The position numbers and the translations under genes are program-made. Below, in pieces: positions 53,138 through 64,000 of a stretch of DNA of 64,000 nt; the first letter of the stretch is position 1; each line of letters starts with the position of its first letter. Source of the stretch: Setomelanomma holmii (Eukaryota > Ascomycota > Dothideomycetes > Pleosporales > Phaeosphaeriaceae); NCBI GenBank assembly GCA_010015745.1, contig ML978160.1, positions 558,001 through 622,000 on the forward strand, in the 5' to 3' direction. The notes below the pieces were generated by a model that worked only from the letters and a program-made list of their open reading frames with translations, did not search any database and was not told the origin of the DNA.

Positions 53138-54733
53138 ACACTGTTCCAGACAGGAAATGCATGGGAGAACACTCTGAAGAAACAGCACGGGGCACTCCTG
53201 GTTTCCTGTGGCAGTGGATAGCGAAGCGGTCGTTAGCCGTCTAATAAATTATAAATAATTTGATTTGTGCGATGAAGGACAGGCTAATGATTAGCATTTG
53301 CGGATGCCGCAGTGAAGTGCTTGTGATTGCCTCGTGTAAGTCCGTGTGCAGCTTCGGTTGGAGGGAGTGATCACCAAATGTATTGCTATTTGTGTTGTCG
53401 TGTTGCATGATTGTGTGTAGGAGCTTTCATTTCTGGAGTAAGTTAAGTGCACTTGCTCACCGGACAGTGCCTGCTACGATCGATTACCATGTGACGTGGG
53501 TCACACCTCAAGTGTAGTACAAACGATGGACTTGTGGCCTCCTATTGAAGCCACGTAGACTCCGTTGCCGTCTTCTCCACTCTGGAAGTTGACGTCGGCG
53601 CTCTTCTCCAGCAGCAGATTTGCGCGCTGTACGCATATCTACTTCATTAACGCTGAACTTGGTGTCGTTCGTGGAGATTCGGATGTGTCACGTGAGGGAC
53701 ATGTCCAGGGCGAGGCCGAAGAATATTCCGTGGAGGACGGCGATCGCAGCTGTCGAAGCTGGATATTAAGTTAGTATTGTTGTCACCTGAGGTGAACAGC
53801 TGTCAGGCCGCGCGCGCGACTCGGCCCGATGGAGGAGCTGGGCAACCCTACGTGGCTCCTGGCGAGCAAGTCCAATATATACTGTTCCGCACACAATGAC
53901 CAATGTTCATTGATCATACATACCTTTTTGGTTGCATGGCGTAGTGGGTGCGGACCTGCGTCCTGAAAAGAGCAAGGGGAGATTTAGGGCAATCACGAGA
54001 TTGTAGGGAACATACTGTATTTGAATGGGACAGTAAGGAGTGACCGATCAATGGACGAGCATTCTTCGACCACGGTGATGCAGTCTTGGAATTGGAAGAT
54101 TCCAAGACGTGAGTGGTTGGCTCTGAAGCTCAGCGCTTTGTCCCTGGCGCAGGGGTGGATGCAATGATGCCTCCTGCGTAAGCACTTACTTCAACGCCAC
54201 CGCGCACGACTATTATTAAGACACATGAGGTGATTACGCTGAACGCCAAATTATACTATACTGTAGACAAAAGAAAAGCAACGGCGCTCATACAGTACAC
54301 GGACATGCACTTGCAGTTTCCCGTTCTGTAGGCGGCACGACTGTCATCCCACGCGCCCTAATAAAAACCAAAGCGCATGCGATGATTATGCTTAGCGTCA
54401 GCGTTGATTTCGAAAACTCATCCCCCGAAATCTTCGCAATGTCAACTAGCGAAAACGACACCCCGAACGGCGGATCGGAGAGACAAGCTATGTCATAGAC
54501 CATGTCCTCCGTAGGGTGGCACAGACAGCAGTACAGTAAGGTCCTTAAAACAGAGACATGTTGTCCAGGTAAGCGTAAGCGTAAGTATGGAATGGCGTTT
54601 AAACCTGTCTTATATATATATATACTCAAACACAATCCATTTCCACGTTTATGTGTATTATATTTCCTACGAAGATACTATCATCGTACACATATCATCA
54701 TAGTTCGCCTAAGAGCTGTGATTTACCGCTCTC
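53138..54733. other. intergenic region
   Basis: 1.6 kb with no recognised gene; includes short AT tracts (near 54613). Confidence 0.4.
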
Positions 54734-55519
54734 ATGGTCTCTAGAGATATAGATGTTGAGACTGCAAGATACAAAGCAGTATGGAAAGCTGTTTTCAAGA
54801 AAACGGGTTGGCTAAAGGAGGCTTATGATAGATGCAGAGCAAATATTGTATTGATTGGCACTGATTTGGACATTTTAAGTGGAGAACAACGAAGTACGAA
54901 GCGACCACGCGTAGCACTTGCTGTCTATGACCGCAGTGGAGATGTTCAATACAGTAGTAAGCTCTTTCAGCGGTGCCTTCGTGGAAAATACACTGAGCGT
55001 CTTAGGTCCCGATTGGAAAAGCTCGACCTTACGGTAAGCCGTTTTGACGTACCCGAGACCACAAACACCCAAAGCGATTTCGGCTATCTGTTCCATGAGA
55101 CTTTCTACAATAGAACAGATGGTCTGCAGACGAGATATTGCTTCTATGGGGATCCGGATAAAAAGATCAGGACTCTAGAATCGGATAAGATTATTGGAAT
55201 TGGTGGGCCTATCCGCACACTCGACAGATTGAACCCGATATTCCTACTGGAGCTTGAACCTCCTTATTCTGATATTCCGATCTACTTCCCACAGAACAGT
55301 ACCCTTCCTAAGGTTGAGCAGTACATTTTTCGGAACTTTGGGGGAGTAAGTTTCATGGAAGGTATACCTCCGCTTGTCGACGTGACTACACGCCCCTCAC
55401 ATTATGGAGAGGAACTGCTTTTCACGAAATTCTATTTTACTCAAAAGAAATACGAGGATTGCGATCGTCGGAGGACATATTGGCAGCAGAAAGCACTTGA
55501 AGAAAATTATTCGGTTTAG
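54734..55519 (+). CDS. hypothetical protein, no recognised family
   Basis: Uninterrupted 261-residue frame, MVSRDIDVETARYKAVWKAV to KALEENYSV. Composition looks protein-like: balanced charges, many aromatics (YLFHETFYNRTDGLQTRYCF, TLPKVEQYIFRNFGGVSF, TKFYFTQKKYEDCDRRRTYW). No signal peptide, membrane helix or known motif is seen. It lies 200 bp from the 3' end of the pogo-type transposase in convergent orientation, so it could be a single-exon accessory gene or cargo of a larger mobile unit. It has no RIP-like stops, unlike the HET gene to its left. Confidence 0.55.
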   Translation: MVSRDIDVETARYKAVWKAVFKKTGWLKEAYDRCRANIVLIGTDLDILSGEQRSTKRPRVALAVYDRSGDVQYSSKLFQRCLRGKYTERLRSRLEKLDLTVSRFDVPETTNTQSDFGYLFHETFYNRTDGLQTRYCFYGDPDKKIRTLESDKIIGIGGPIRTLDRLNPIFLLELEPPYSDIPIYFPQNSTLPKVEQYIFRNFGGVSFMEGIPPLVDVTTRPSHYGEELLFTKFYFTQKKYEDCDRRRTYWQQKALEENYSV

Positions 55520-55719
55520 GGTAAGGCTTCCTCTATAAATGTGGTCGTCTGGTCAAGCAAGGCACACTCCTTACCTTGACCTTCACAGCCCGAGATCTTG
55601 ATTTTTAACATCTACGCTTCCTCCTCAATTAGTGTTAACGTCCATCCCTGCGTGGCGAGACATCCTGCGTAACGAGACGCTCCGGCTTCTGTTCTACACA
55701 ACCAAGCCATCCGTCAACT

Positions 55720-57557
55720 TTAGGACAGAATATTTTCGGAATAGAAAGCTCCTAAGTTATTGCCTGAAATCTTATCACCAAAATGCCGCACGCGTTTTGC
55801 CTTTGGAGCTGAGATAGTTGAGGCCTTACGCCTATCTGATTGGGGTTGTTGTATAGCTTTTCTGGTGTCACGCTCTTGTTTCTTGCGCTCTTTTTCAGCG
55901 TCGTTTTCCGCCTTCTTCCTCAACCGCTCTTCTTTACGCTTTTCAATCCCAACACGCTTCTCATATGCTATCTTTTGATTGAGGATCTTATTATTGTCTC
56001 GTATTTGCTTTGCAGTCTCTTTCTCAGCTTTTAATCGCGCCTCTTCCTCATCTCTCACGCTCATTCTGTACCGCGCTTCTCGAATTGCTCGAGGTGACCA
56101 AACTACAGCACCACCCCAATACACCTCATGCTGCTGCAAATCAAGCGCTCTACCCTTCGTCTTCTGCTTCTTTTTGTGTGTGAGAGCGTTACGTAAGCCG
56201 TTGTTTTCCTGCTCAAGAAGCTCATTCTGTACCTGGAAGTGATGGAGTCGCTCACTCAGTACTTTTGACTCTTCTGACCTCATATCAGCCACCGCACTTC
56301 GCAGAATACGCTCTAATTCTATCCACTTGTTTGGAGTAGCTGGAGTAACTACTGAGGCTTGTTCTAGGTCCTCACGTTCACTTGCATTCAAGTTATCGAA
56401 ACGCTTGAGCACTACCTGGCGATTTTTTGGCCACACTCCTGTGGCCTCAAAGGACTTGCGGATGAGGTCCTTTTTGGTGAAAATCTTATTCCAGGCGGTC
56501 CAAAATAGCAAAAGTCGCCTTTCTTGACTGGTAAGAGTCCTTGGCTTTGGTGGGTGAACTCGATGAGGGCTTCGGTGTAGGCATCCGAGAGTGGCTTAAA
56601 CATCACCACATCAAGCGGTTGAAGCGTATGAGTTGAATGAGGCGGAAACTGAGCAAGCAGTATGCGATGGGCTTCGCAATAATCGAACCAGTCCTGTGTG
56701 GGATGGCTGCCATGGCCGTCAATGAGGAGGAGACGCCAGCTCCTCCCATACCTCGCCTTCTCCTTCGTATAGCGATCAAATATTTGCTCCAGCCACCCCA
56801 AACCGACTTCGTTATTCGTCCATCCAGATGGACTTGAAGCCACGTGTACGGAGTGCTTTCCGGCTTCAATATCAGCCACCCATAAGTCCTGCAATGTACA
56901 GTTCTTCGACTCGAAGATCATACCAGGTGGGAGAGCAGTTTCATCAGCACAAACTGTTGCCAAAAGCGTCACCCATGCTCTGTTGCCATCCTGGAGTGCT
57001 AACGTCACTTCTTTCTTGTCCCATTGCCACTTAGAAAAGACTTGTTTGGAGCGCTTCATTTTACCGATCATGAAGCCCTTTTCGTCCATATTGTATGAGT
57101 TCATAGGTTCTATCTCATACTGGCTCATCTTGGAGTGCAGTAGGTCGTAATAGAGCTTGTATTTGAAGCCAGAATCAGCGTGGTGGCGTACAGCGTCCAT
57201 GGGAGCCGTCCATTTGGTGACAAGAGCTTCAGGATTTCTCTCCAAAAATCGAGTCACCCACGACTCTGAGATGGCTGTTTGAGCAATCGTAGCAGCGATA
57301 TTTTGTACCATAGGCCTTGTAGGAGGTAAGCCCTGCCTCGTGAGGTGCTCAATATATAATATAAGCTCGTGTTCTTGTTGTGGGTTGAGTTTGCGTTGAT
57401 CAAGGTCACGCTCTTTGCGTGAGCGCGTCTGACCCGTGTGTCTTCTCATCAAAGTATTTTGCACCACGCCATGTTTTGCCGCAATTGTGTAGTAGCAAAG
57501 TTTTTCTCCTAGTTGTAGCGATTCTAAATCTGCAAGCGCATCGTCAATCGAAGCCAT
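55720..57557 (-). mobile_element. pogo/Fot1-type (Tc1-mariner) transposase gene, one frameshift
   Basis: Frame 1 (57557 to about 56514) starts MASIDDALADLESLQLGEKL, with a helix-turn-helix (YYTIAAKHGVVQNTLMRRHT), a Tc5-type HTH (LNPQQEHELILYIEHLTRQG, SWVTRFLERNPEAL) and the DDE catalytic region: NMDEKGFMIG (first D), LLLIDGHGSHPTQDWF (second D), PPHSTHTLQPLDVVMFKPLS (third D). At 56510-56513 a T run on the coding strand (TTTT) is one base short. Reading continues in frame 2 (LLLFWTAWNKIFTKKDLIRK, SFEATGVWPKNRQVVLKRFD) to 55720 with a lysine-rich coiled-coil tail. About 612 residues without RIP stops. Terminal repeats could not be fixed by eye. Confidence 0.88.
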
Positions 57558-58004
57558 GATGGTTGAGATAGTACGCGTTGAAAATAGGTGTTGTGACGGT
57601 GTTCTGGTCTAGAACGCTTGGCAAAAGCGTCGTATAGCAGCACAGCCACACAATTACAGATATGGTGTCAGCGGCGATAAGTTACAGCTAAGCGAAACAA
57701 TCAAAAGAGGAAGCCAATACTTGTACGAATGGAGGTGGATATGTCCACGATAGCACGAATTAAGAACCTGGTCTTAGTGTAGTAGAGAAAAAGAGCATTA
57801 ACTTCATAGAGGAGGAGGTCAAGGAAGAAGTTGGTTCATTGATAGATCCTATCAAAGAAAGTGGAACTATATCCTCCCGTTACATAATCAGAAATGAAAC
57901 GCAATACTCCTGCCTAGGCGTAGATGCTCGCATAAAGGACCGAGTAGCTATACAGGGAGGAAGCTAATCAAATCGCATGAGTAGCTCAGACAAGAGTTGG
58001 TGCA
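57558..58004. other. intergenic region with a dispersed repeat copy
   Basis: 447 bp between the transposase start and the dynamin 3' end. Its right half holds repeat copy A (57808-57930), related to a second copy at 63741-63860. Confidence 0.45.
57808..57930 (+). repeat. dispersed repeat, copy A
   Basis: About 120 bp clearly similar to 63741-63860. Shared words include AAGGAAGAAGTTGGTT, ATATCCTCC, TTACATAATCAG, GATGAAACG/AATGAAACG and AGGCGTAGATGCT, with transitions and small gaps between. Both copies lie in the decayed right end of the window. The parent element is not recognised. Confidence 0.7.
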
Positions 58005-60347
58005 CTAGTCGGAATCATATTCCTCTGACGAATACTCAAGGACAGGCGCTGGTGCTAGGGTGCCCAACTCTGACTCTGAACCAGTGGATGTCTGGTAAGT
58101 AGTTTCGTCCTGTGCGCCCTCCTCGCCCGAATCTTCATACAACATTTTCTGCGATAGCCAAATTAGTCTCAAATCTTAACAAGGATTCTGCGGCATACAC
58201 ACCTGGGTTTCCAATATGGAATGGTTATCTTTCCTCAGTCGCTTCAAGTCGTTGACACCACCCTCTAGCACCCGAAGCTTCTCCATCGTGCGCATTCTTT
58301 TAGCTGCTGATTCGTGGTTCTCCCCAGCGATACGTTGAATTTCCGCGTCTGTGAGGTCGTAGACTATCTCGGGAGAGAAAAGATCAGGAAGCTTCTGGAT
58401 GAGACATCTTTCAACTGCAAGGACACTGACATCATCGATAACTGTCTTGAGGGCAACCTAACTAGGTCAGCTGGATCGTACTAGAAATGAGAATCGACTG
58501 ACCTTGTAGTATGCTTCCATCATGTCAGTAGCCATGGAGCAAGAAAATTTGTCCATGTCAGGCTCCGTGTGAGAGACGAGAGTGTCTAGAAGAGCCCTCA
58601 TGTTGAACTGGTAGTTTCCATTGCCTTCATACCGGTTCAGATTGTCTGTCTTGAAAAAGGACTTCAAACGTCCCTCTAACTCACGCCGGTGTCGAGCAGC
58701 CTGCGCCTTTTGCACGTTCTCAGTCAGGTAATGGTTGTAGGTGATTGGATGTCCTGACACATGTGGCTCCAGGATTTCCTGTACTTTAGTCGCCAAATTT
58801 GTTTTGAGACACTCCAGCGACAGGCCGACAACATCCTGTAGAAGTGCTGCAGTTTGCTCATCCGCAATTTGCTGAAGAACAGAGCTGACTGTATGGTGGA
58901 CTGAACTAAGGATCCGCTCGGAGAGAGCACATACCAGTCCCTTCCAAGGTTTGCACTGCTTACTGAAGAGCTCAGTGACGATGAGAGGATTATACGTGCC
59001 TGGAAGCTCTCGTCCCCGACTCTCCTTCATCAAAGCTTTTACCTCTTCCACATAGTGGGATCGAGAAACATACCGGTCGTTGTGATTGATGGGCTGGTCT
59101 TGAATGATCCTTGCGTGGCCATCTGAGCGCATCTGCTCGGCGAAATCAGAGAGGGTATTCTGTACTACGGCCCTAAGGCGCCTTGAGTAAGCCTCAGGAG
59201 CTTTAGCATCGACGAAAAAGCCATCCGTATAAACCCCGTCAATGGCAGCTTTCATCAAGCTCGAGAACCTCGTGCTTGCCTTGATTAAGTATCTTCGCTG
59301 CTCTGATATGGTAGGTCTCGACGCTCCCAGCTTGGCCAGCACGTTTTCGCATTGCTTGATGCCTGCCTCGATGTCGTCGAGAACGCTCGGGAGCTGTACA
59401 AGAATCTGATCTCGCAAGACATTGCTCAGACGCGTCCGCAGTGCTGTCACGCCAAGTTGTGACGGCTCGAGAAGAGTCCAGATTCCTTTCGAAAAGAACT
59501 TTGACTCGTTCCTGTCACGTTCGGCAGTGGACGCGTCGCGCATGACATAGTTTCTGTTGCATAGCACATGCCATCCTAGCCGGAATTCGACATCCTTGTT
59601 CTGAGCCAGCTCTGCAAAGAATTTCTCGCTGTCAGAACCTTCGTCTAGAGTGTCCGGTTTGGTGATGAGACCGAGTGTGCGAGTGCCTTTGGGGTCCATA
59701 GCTCGAGCGTGTCGGGTGACTTGCTGAAGAGCAAAGTCGCTCTTTGCAGAGACGACTGCAAGTATGATGCTTCGCGGCTCTCTCATATACGAGAGAACAA
59801 GTGATTCAACAAGTTTTGAGTCCTCTTCGGTCTGATCTTTGTTCCCAGCCAAGAAGAGGCCGGGCAGATCGACCATGGTAAGATGCGGCTGGGACGGTCC
59901 GGAAATTTCCACCCGGAGGATATCCGTGCTGAAGGACTTGTCATTTTCCTTGATACCCATGGCATCTTTGGCTTCCTCGACTAAACCACCAATATCCAAG
60001 TCATCAAGGACGTGCGAAAAGGCACGAAGCCTCTTCTTCTCCTCTTCAGATCGGTCAGGCCCGGGATTGATGTGGACCTTGACGCCCACAGTTGGATTGC
60101 GCCGCAGGATGAGCTCAGTTGCGAATCGGGTGCATAGGTTGTCCTTGGTGGGGAATGACATGCCAGAAATTGCCTCGAGGACTGAGCTCTTACCAGAAGA
60201 CTGGTCACCACAGACAATGATCTGGGGCAGATCAACGAATCGGCTAATACCCTGGGATCGCAGTTTGTCGATAATATCAAGTAGATCGCGATGATCCTTT
60301 GATTGCAATGGAGCATCTCCGCTGGTAGGATTCGACGTCTGTTCCAT
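58005..60347 (-). CDS. dynamin-family GTPase (Mx/Vps1-like)
   Basis: Three exons: 60347-58503, 58457-58203 and 58148-58005; introns 45 and 54 nt; 747 residues. The GTPase domain is complete: G1 GDQSSGKS (about 47-54), the Thr switch in NLCTRFATEL, G3 DLPG (about 160-163) and G4 TKPD (about 229-232). The middle/stalk region follows. The GTPase effector domain lies in exon 2 (IDDVSVLAVERCLIQKLPDL, MRTMEKLRVLEGGVNDLKRL). A short acidic tail ends SSEEYDSD. There is no PH or proline-rich domain, as in Mx and Vps1 proteins. These GTPases remodel membranes or form antiviral rings; fungal Mx-like members have no settled role. It is intact among decayed genes. Confidence 0.92.
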
Positions 60348-61011
60348 CGTATTTTACTCGGTGTTTTGACTGCCGACGAAAACGTGCGGCAAGAATGTGC
60401 GAAGGTTTTTGGGGGTGGTTGACTATCGACCAAAAAGTGTGAGAGGAGAGCGTTATATGTGAATATGAGTGATATACATAAGATCTTCTCAGCTCTAGTA
60501 GCAATTGGAACATGCTCCCGATTGCTGTGTTTGATTCGCTTGTTTGGTGTAGGTATGTGATGTGAACAAACAATGTTGTATCGTCTGCCAGATTCCGATT
60601 TTAGTTCCCACTCTCAACAAAATAGAAACAATGGACGTTCTTTGTAATTTGAAACATTCCCTTATAGTTTGAGAGGCCTGCGATGTGACTCTTTGTCTAA
60701 GGCAAAAACAAACGATGAGCTTTTGTGAGTCCAGCGTGACGGTTTGGCACTGTGTCAAGGCCTCCACAACCATGCTTGCCCTAGCTTGTGGATTATGTGT
60801 CGGCGCTGGAGACGGCATGACAGCAACTTGCAGCGTGATCGAGCCATTGGCTACCAATCAGGCGACTTGCCTTTTGTTGGTGTCTATTGCGCATAGCAAA
60901 GAATCGAGAGCAAACTTGTGCGATACGAGAATAGAAGCGTTCCACGCTAGGAAGAGCTGTTCAGGTGGAGCAGCATAACTTGACGCCCTGTATCATGTAC
61001 CACTCCACGCT
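60348..61011. promoter_or_regulatory. upstream region of the dynamin gene
   Basis: 664 bp between the dynamin start and the pogo relic. Should contain the dynamin promoter. No gene seen. Confidence 0.4.
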
Positions 61012-61440
61012 TCAACACAACTCACCTGCATTGCCCGAGAAAACGTGTCCTTTGTCTTGACTCTGTGATCTGAGGTAGGCTAGAAGTTGTGTTCCTTGGA
61101 CATAGCGCGCTCCTACGATAACGCCGCACCTGAAGATGCTTCGCTTCATCAAGCGCTGGCGTGCGTTTGGTTCAGCCATCTTAGCAGCAAACCTGCATAT
61201 CATTTCACGCGTAGAAGGAAGCACTCTCTTTGTTAGCCCGTTAAGGCAATCCACAATCCCTGCCTCTTGCTCTGGGTTGAGTTTCTGTTGGGTGGTGCTC
61301 TTGACTGCGGTTGGAGCCTGAATGCCCTTGCATCTTCGCGCCAACGTAGTTCGGTATGAGTTGAGCCTATCAGCATATTTGCGGTACGCTAGACATTTTC
61401 CTGGTTCTTGCAATTTTGTTGCTGCAACCACTTTTATCAT
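61012..61440 (-). pseudogene. N-terminal relic of a second pogo-type transposase
   Basis: A 142-residue frame with LNPEQEAGIVDCLNGLTKRV and LPSTREMICRFAAKMAEPNA matches the Tc5-type HTH region of pogo/Fot transposases (compare LNPQQEHELILYIEHLTRQG in the 55.7-57.6 kb gene). It then runs out without any DDE domain. A truncated, different subfamily member. Confidence 0.65.
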
Positions 61441-61639
61441 GGCTGCTATAGTCGTGGAGGAATTGCATGTTGAAGTTGGTGTCGAATTCGTGTTATGACA
61501 TTCCGTGGCTCGGTATCCACTTGGCTCGTTTCGCGATCCCTCAGGGTTGCCGCTTCCTCCCTACCAGCCATGGGCCTCGCTGACCCGCAACAAGCTCCTC
61601 ACTCCAGTCACAGCGTCTCCTGCGCTACCTGTCTCTACG

Positions 61640-61880
61640 CCGGCAGACTCTTGGGCCTTGCCTCGATCGTGAGTGTCGTCTTATATTCGTTGCGGTGCTG
61701 TCGCACGTGGTCCAGCACCAGCTGCGTCTTGCCCGCCCCACTGCTTCCCCACACCATGAATGTCCTGGTGCTGCGGTCTGCAGCACCGCGGCTGAGAGTG
61801 TATCTGGTTGTGCAAGCTACTTCGTCGAACGTAGGCCTCGATCGGCTCGAGCGCAGCGTGCAGGCCTGCAGTGTCGGCTC
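61640..61880 (-). pseudogene. fragment of a STAND (NB-ARC-like) NTPase gene
   Basis: On the minus strand one frame reads FDEVACTTRYTLSRGAADRS then TRTFMVWGSSGAGKTQLVLD and HVRQHRNEYKTT. GSSGAGKT is a Walker A loop, and the surrounding pattern (FMVWG..GKTQL.L..V..H...Y) is that of fungal NB-ARC/NACHT receptors. No Walker B, later ATPase blocks or repeats are seen nearby, so only about 240 bp of the gene remain. Confidence 0.6.
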
Positions 61881-61889
61881 GGGTCACCG

Positions 61890-62609
61890 CTGTAGAGTCT
61901 GCGCGTCGTGAGCTCTGGGGATTAGAGAGGTGCTAGCAGCGTTGGTGTGCGCTCACTGGTAAGACCGACAAAGTTGGCCTGGACTCGTAACGTGGGTGGC
62001 GCCGAAATGGGGCCCTTCCTGGTGGATCTGCGCCTCGCTAGATCGCCCGCTTTCCCGCCGACCAAACAGATCCGTGGCCGCGAGTGGCTCCATAGCGAAA
62101 ACGTGCAGACGCAGTCGCAGCAGTCAACGGTGCGCCAGTGAGTGATGACATGACCATAGCCTCCCTGAGGTTCCTCAGCTGAACAACATCACGCGTCGAC
62201 AGGCCGCGGACGCTGCGCCGCAGCCCTGCAGCTCATCTCAGCCTTGGAGGGCAGCCATTGGCGGCCTTTGCACTATGCTAGCAACACCAGTGGAGTAAGC
62301 TACAGACCCCGCCCACGCGTTAGGCGACCGCTGGAGTCTGAATCACATATACCAGGTAGCTACTTGACCTCGCTGTTTTAACTGCATTTACCACTCCATC
62401 ACAGTATAGCAGCAATTGGTCAGTGCTTGCAACTCCTACCAGCAAGCCTACAGCATGGTCGAACGAAGCCCGCAGGAGGATGTACTCACAGCTCCAGTAT
62501 CTCGACAGCATTCGCATCCTAGAACTAACTTGGGTCCACCAACGATTATGTTGCACTATCCTACTTCTAAGGAGTGCGTTTCCCCAATGATCCAATGCTT
62601 CATTTAGAC
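61890..62609. other. region without recognised gene
   Basis: About 720 bp between the STAND fragment and the HET relic; degenerate-looking sequence on both strands. Confidence 0.35.
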
Positions 62610-62963
62610 GGGCAGCCACTGCGGATCGGAGCGTCTCTATGGCAAGCCTTAGAAGAGATGATGACCTATGTCAATATCATGAGACTTTGAGTAGACCGGG
62701 TCTGTATCGACCAAAACAATAAGACGGAAAAAGAGCAGCAAGTCCCGTTGATGTCAAGTATATATGCACAAGCTCAGCGAATCATAGGCTGGTTAGAAAA
62801 TCATGGCAACGATAGCGACCTTGCATTCCATCTGCTCCTTATGTTAGAGCACACTCCTCTGTCGCATGAAGTACAAGCTGCGTCTGGATGGCGGCGCGCT
62901 ACATATGGCGTAATGCGCTCAATAGCGCGTTTTGAAGACGATGCGAAATGGGTTGAGCAATGA
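62610..62963 (+). pseudogene. HET-domain relic
   Basis: The plus strand encodes LRIGASLWQALEEMMTYVNI then MRL, a TGA at 62688-62690, then VDRVCIDQNNKTEKEQQVPL, MSSIYAQAQRIIGWLENHGN. This is the core HET block, in which (L/I)WVDxxCIDQxxxxE...QVxxM..IY..A..V..WLG is usual; the TGA sits exactly at the conserved Trp of WVD. The frame ends at 62961-62963 and stops accumulate after that. No start or effector part is visible. Confidence 0.75.
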
Positions 62964-63010
62964 CTAGGGCATGGGCTTCTGAGGACGATTGCAATACGGA
63001 CGTCAAGCAC

Positions 63011-64000
63011 TCACTCGTCAAACCTACCTTTGTAAGCATACAGCGACACGGATTAGCTACGGTGTGTACAGCATGTTTTCTGCTGCAAGTTGCCAGGTGC
63101 TAACTTATGAGGAGAGACCCTTGACTACTGTCCCTAAAGCACTCGCCCGCACGATGGAGAGCATTCCTCGCTGCATTATTGATTACATTATTAAATTATA
63201 TGAAATCACCCAACAAGTTCAATACGTGTTTGAATTGCTTTCTATTGACAGCGGCAAAACCGTCAGGTCGCGGAACTACGTAACGAGAAATTGTAACATC
63301 CCTACCGACCCGATCGCTATCAATGTAGAAACCAAAATGTTCCCATAAGTCATGGATAGATGGTAAGCCTCATGCTGCTTCCTCGCACGAAAGCGAAGAC
63401 AGAGCCTTGGCCGGCGATCCTGCTGCTAATTGCTCAGGGATATTATTGGCACTTGTTGATTATATCTACGGATGGCGACAAGACGGTTATGCGATGAAAA
63501 ATCGATGTAGGAACAAGGTCGTGTTTTGATGCTATGGAAGTAGTGGCGGTGCTGCACTGGGGCACGGATTGGGCGGAGAAGAAAATAAGGAAAGATACAA
63601 GGACTACTGCTTCTGTGCTAAGTGAGAATCAATAACCTTCCCAGTGCGGTTGGAAGCCTTGTGTTCTGGAGTAGACTAAACGTGTATAATAACAAACGCT
63701 TCGCTTGCTCTAGTTTCTATCCTATAATGTTAACATGTAAGAGAGGATTAAGGAAGAAGTTGGTTGATTGATAAGACTATCGAAGAGAGCGAATATATAT
63801 CCTCCTATTACATAATCAGTGATGAAACGAGCTACTCCAGAGCAGGCGTAGATGCTGACATGTAATGACTGCCGCACACCGCTCTTTATAGCTCAATCTT
63901 TGCCAATCGCGAGCCTGCTATGATGCAGACTATGACTTCCTCAACTTTAGATCCTCATATGCCTTGCGATCGGTATCCAGAGGCGTGCCTTGTTCAGGTA
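63011..64000. other. decayed right end
   Basis: About 1 kb with no intact gene. A frame at 62989-63348 is probably eroded downstream HET-gene sequence. Repeat copy B lies at 63741-63860. Confidence 0.4.
63741..63860 (+). repeat. dispersed repeat, copy B
   Basis: Same repeat as 57808-57930, same orientation, diverged mainly by transitions. Confidence 0.7.

Noticed and set aside
59839..60294. Plus-strand 151-codon frame
   Set aside because: Lies wholly antisense to the dynamin GTPase domain, which has clear family motifs.
1..64000. CRISPR arrays, bacterial operons, rRNA genes
   Set aside because: Gene structure is clearly fungal; no regularly spaced identical repeats with spacers and no rRNA-like sequence seen. 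The only regular array is the zinc-knuckle exon series.

Overview
The window looks like nuclear DNA of a filamentous ascomycete, most likely a Dothideomycete. Genes carry one to five short introns (mostly 38-90 nt, GT..AG) and there are fungal-only families: a Zn2Cys6 regulator, PAM17, GPR1/FUN34, a BAS2-like secreted protein, HET domains and a fungal SLATT protein. Several repeats and broken genes carry C-to-T/G-to-A nonsense changes of the kind made by RIP. All splice models here were joined by eye from frame, splice-site fit and family knowledge.

Left part (1-31 kb), mostly intact housekeeping and metabolic genes: a lysine-rich C-terminus at the edge, a three-exon RAMP4/YSY6 gene whose first coding exon is only the ATG, a mitochondrial membrane protein, and a Zn2Cys6 regulator. 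At 7.2-15.6 kb lie an SfnG-like sulfone monooxygenase, a GPR1/FUN34 transporter, a stand-alone adenylation enzyme and a DszC/SfnB-like flavin monooxygenase. These form two divergent pairs and may be a sulfur-scavenging set. Then come PAM17, a pair of zinc-ribbon paralogues, the CaaX protease Ste24, a lysine-rich protein, mitochondrial L34, an IMPACT-family protein, two unknown genes, a Cys-rich single-pass membrane protein with an apparent tail frameshift, and an intron-containing tRNA-Glu.

Middle part (31-48 kb): gene decay starts here. It holds a DUF8021 secreted-protein pseudogene; a 2.7 kb hAT transposon with an exact 8-bp target duplication inside a former gene; a divergent deaminase/Dal5-type transporter pair; a BAS2-like secreted protein with a duplicated domain; two tandem SET-domain genes; a fungal SLATT protein; and an F-box-like pseudogene.

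Right part (48-64 kb), accessory in character: a HET gene fused to an array of zinc-knuckle mini-exons, killed by RIP-type stops; a spherulin-like cupin; an ORFan; a nearly intact pogo/Fot1 transposase with one homopolymer frameshift; an intact Mx/Vps1-like dynamin; and fragments of a second pogo transposase, a STAND P-loop NTPase and a second HET gene. HET, STAND, SLATT and dynamin families together suggest a remnant non-self-recognition neighbourhood. That is inference from families; the sequence directly shows only the domains and their damage.
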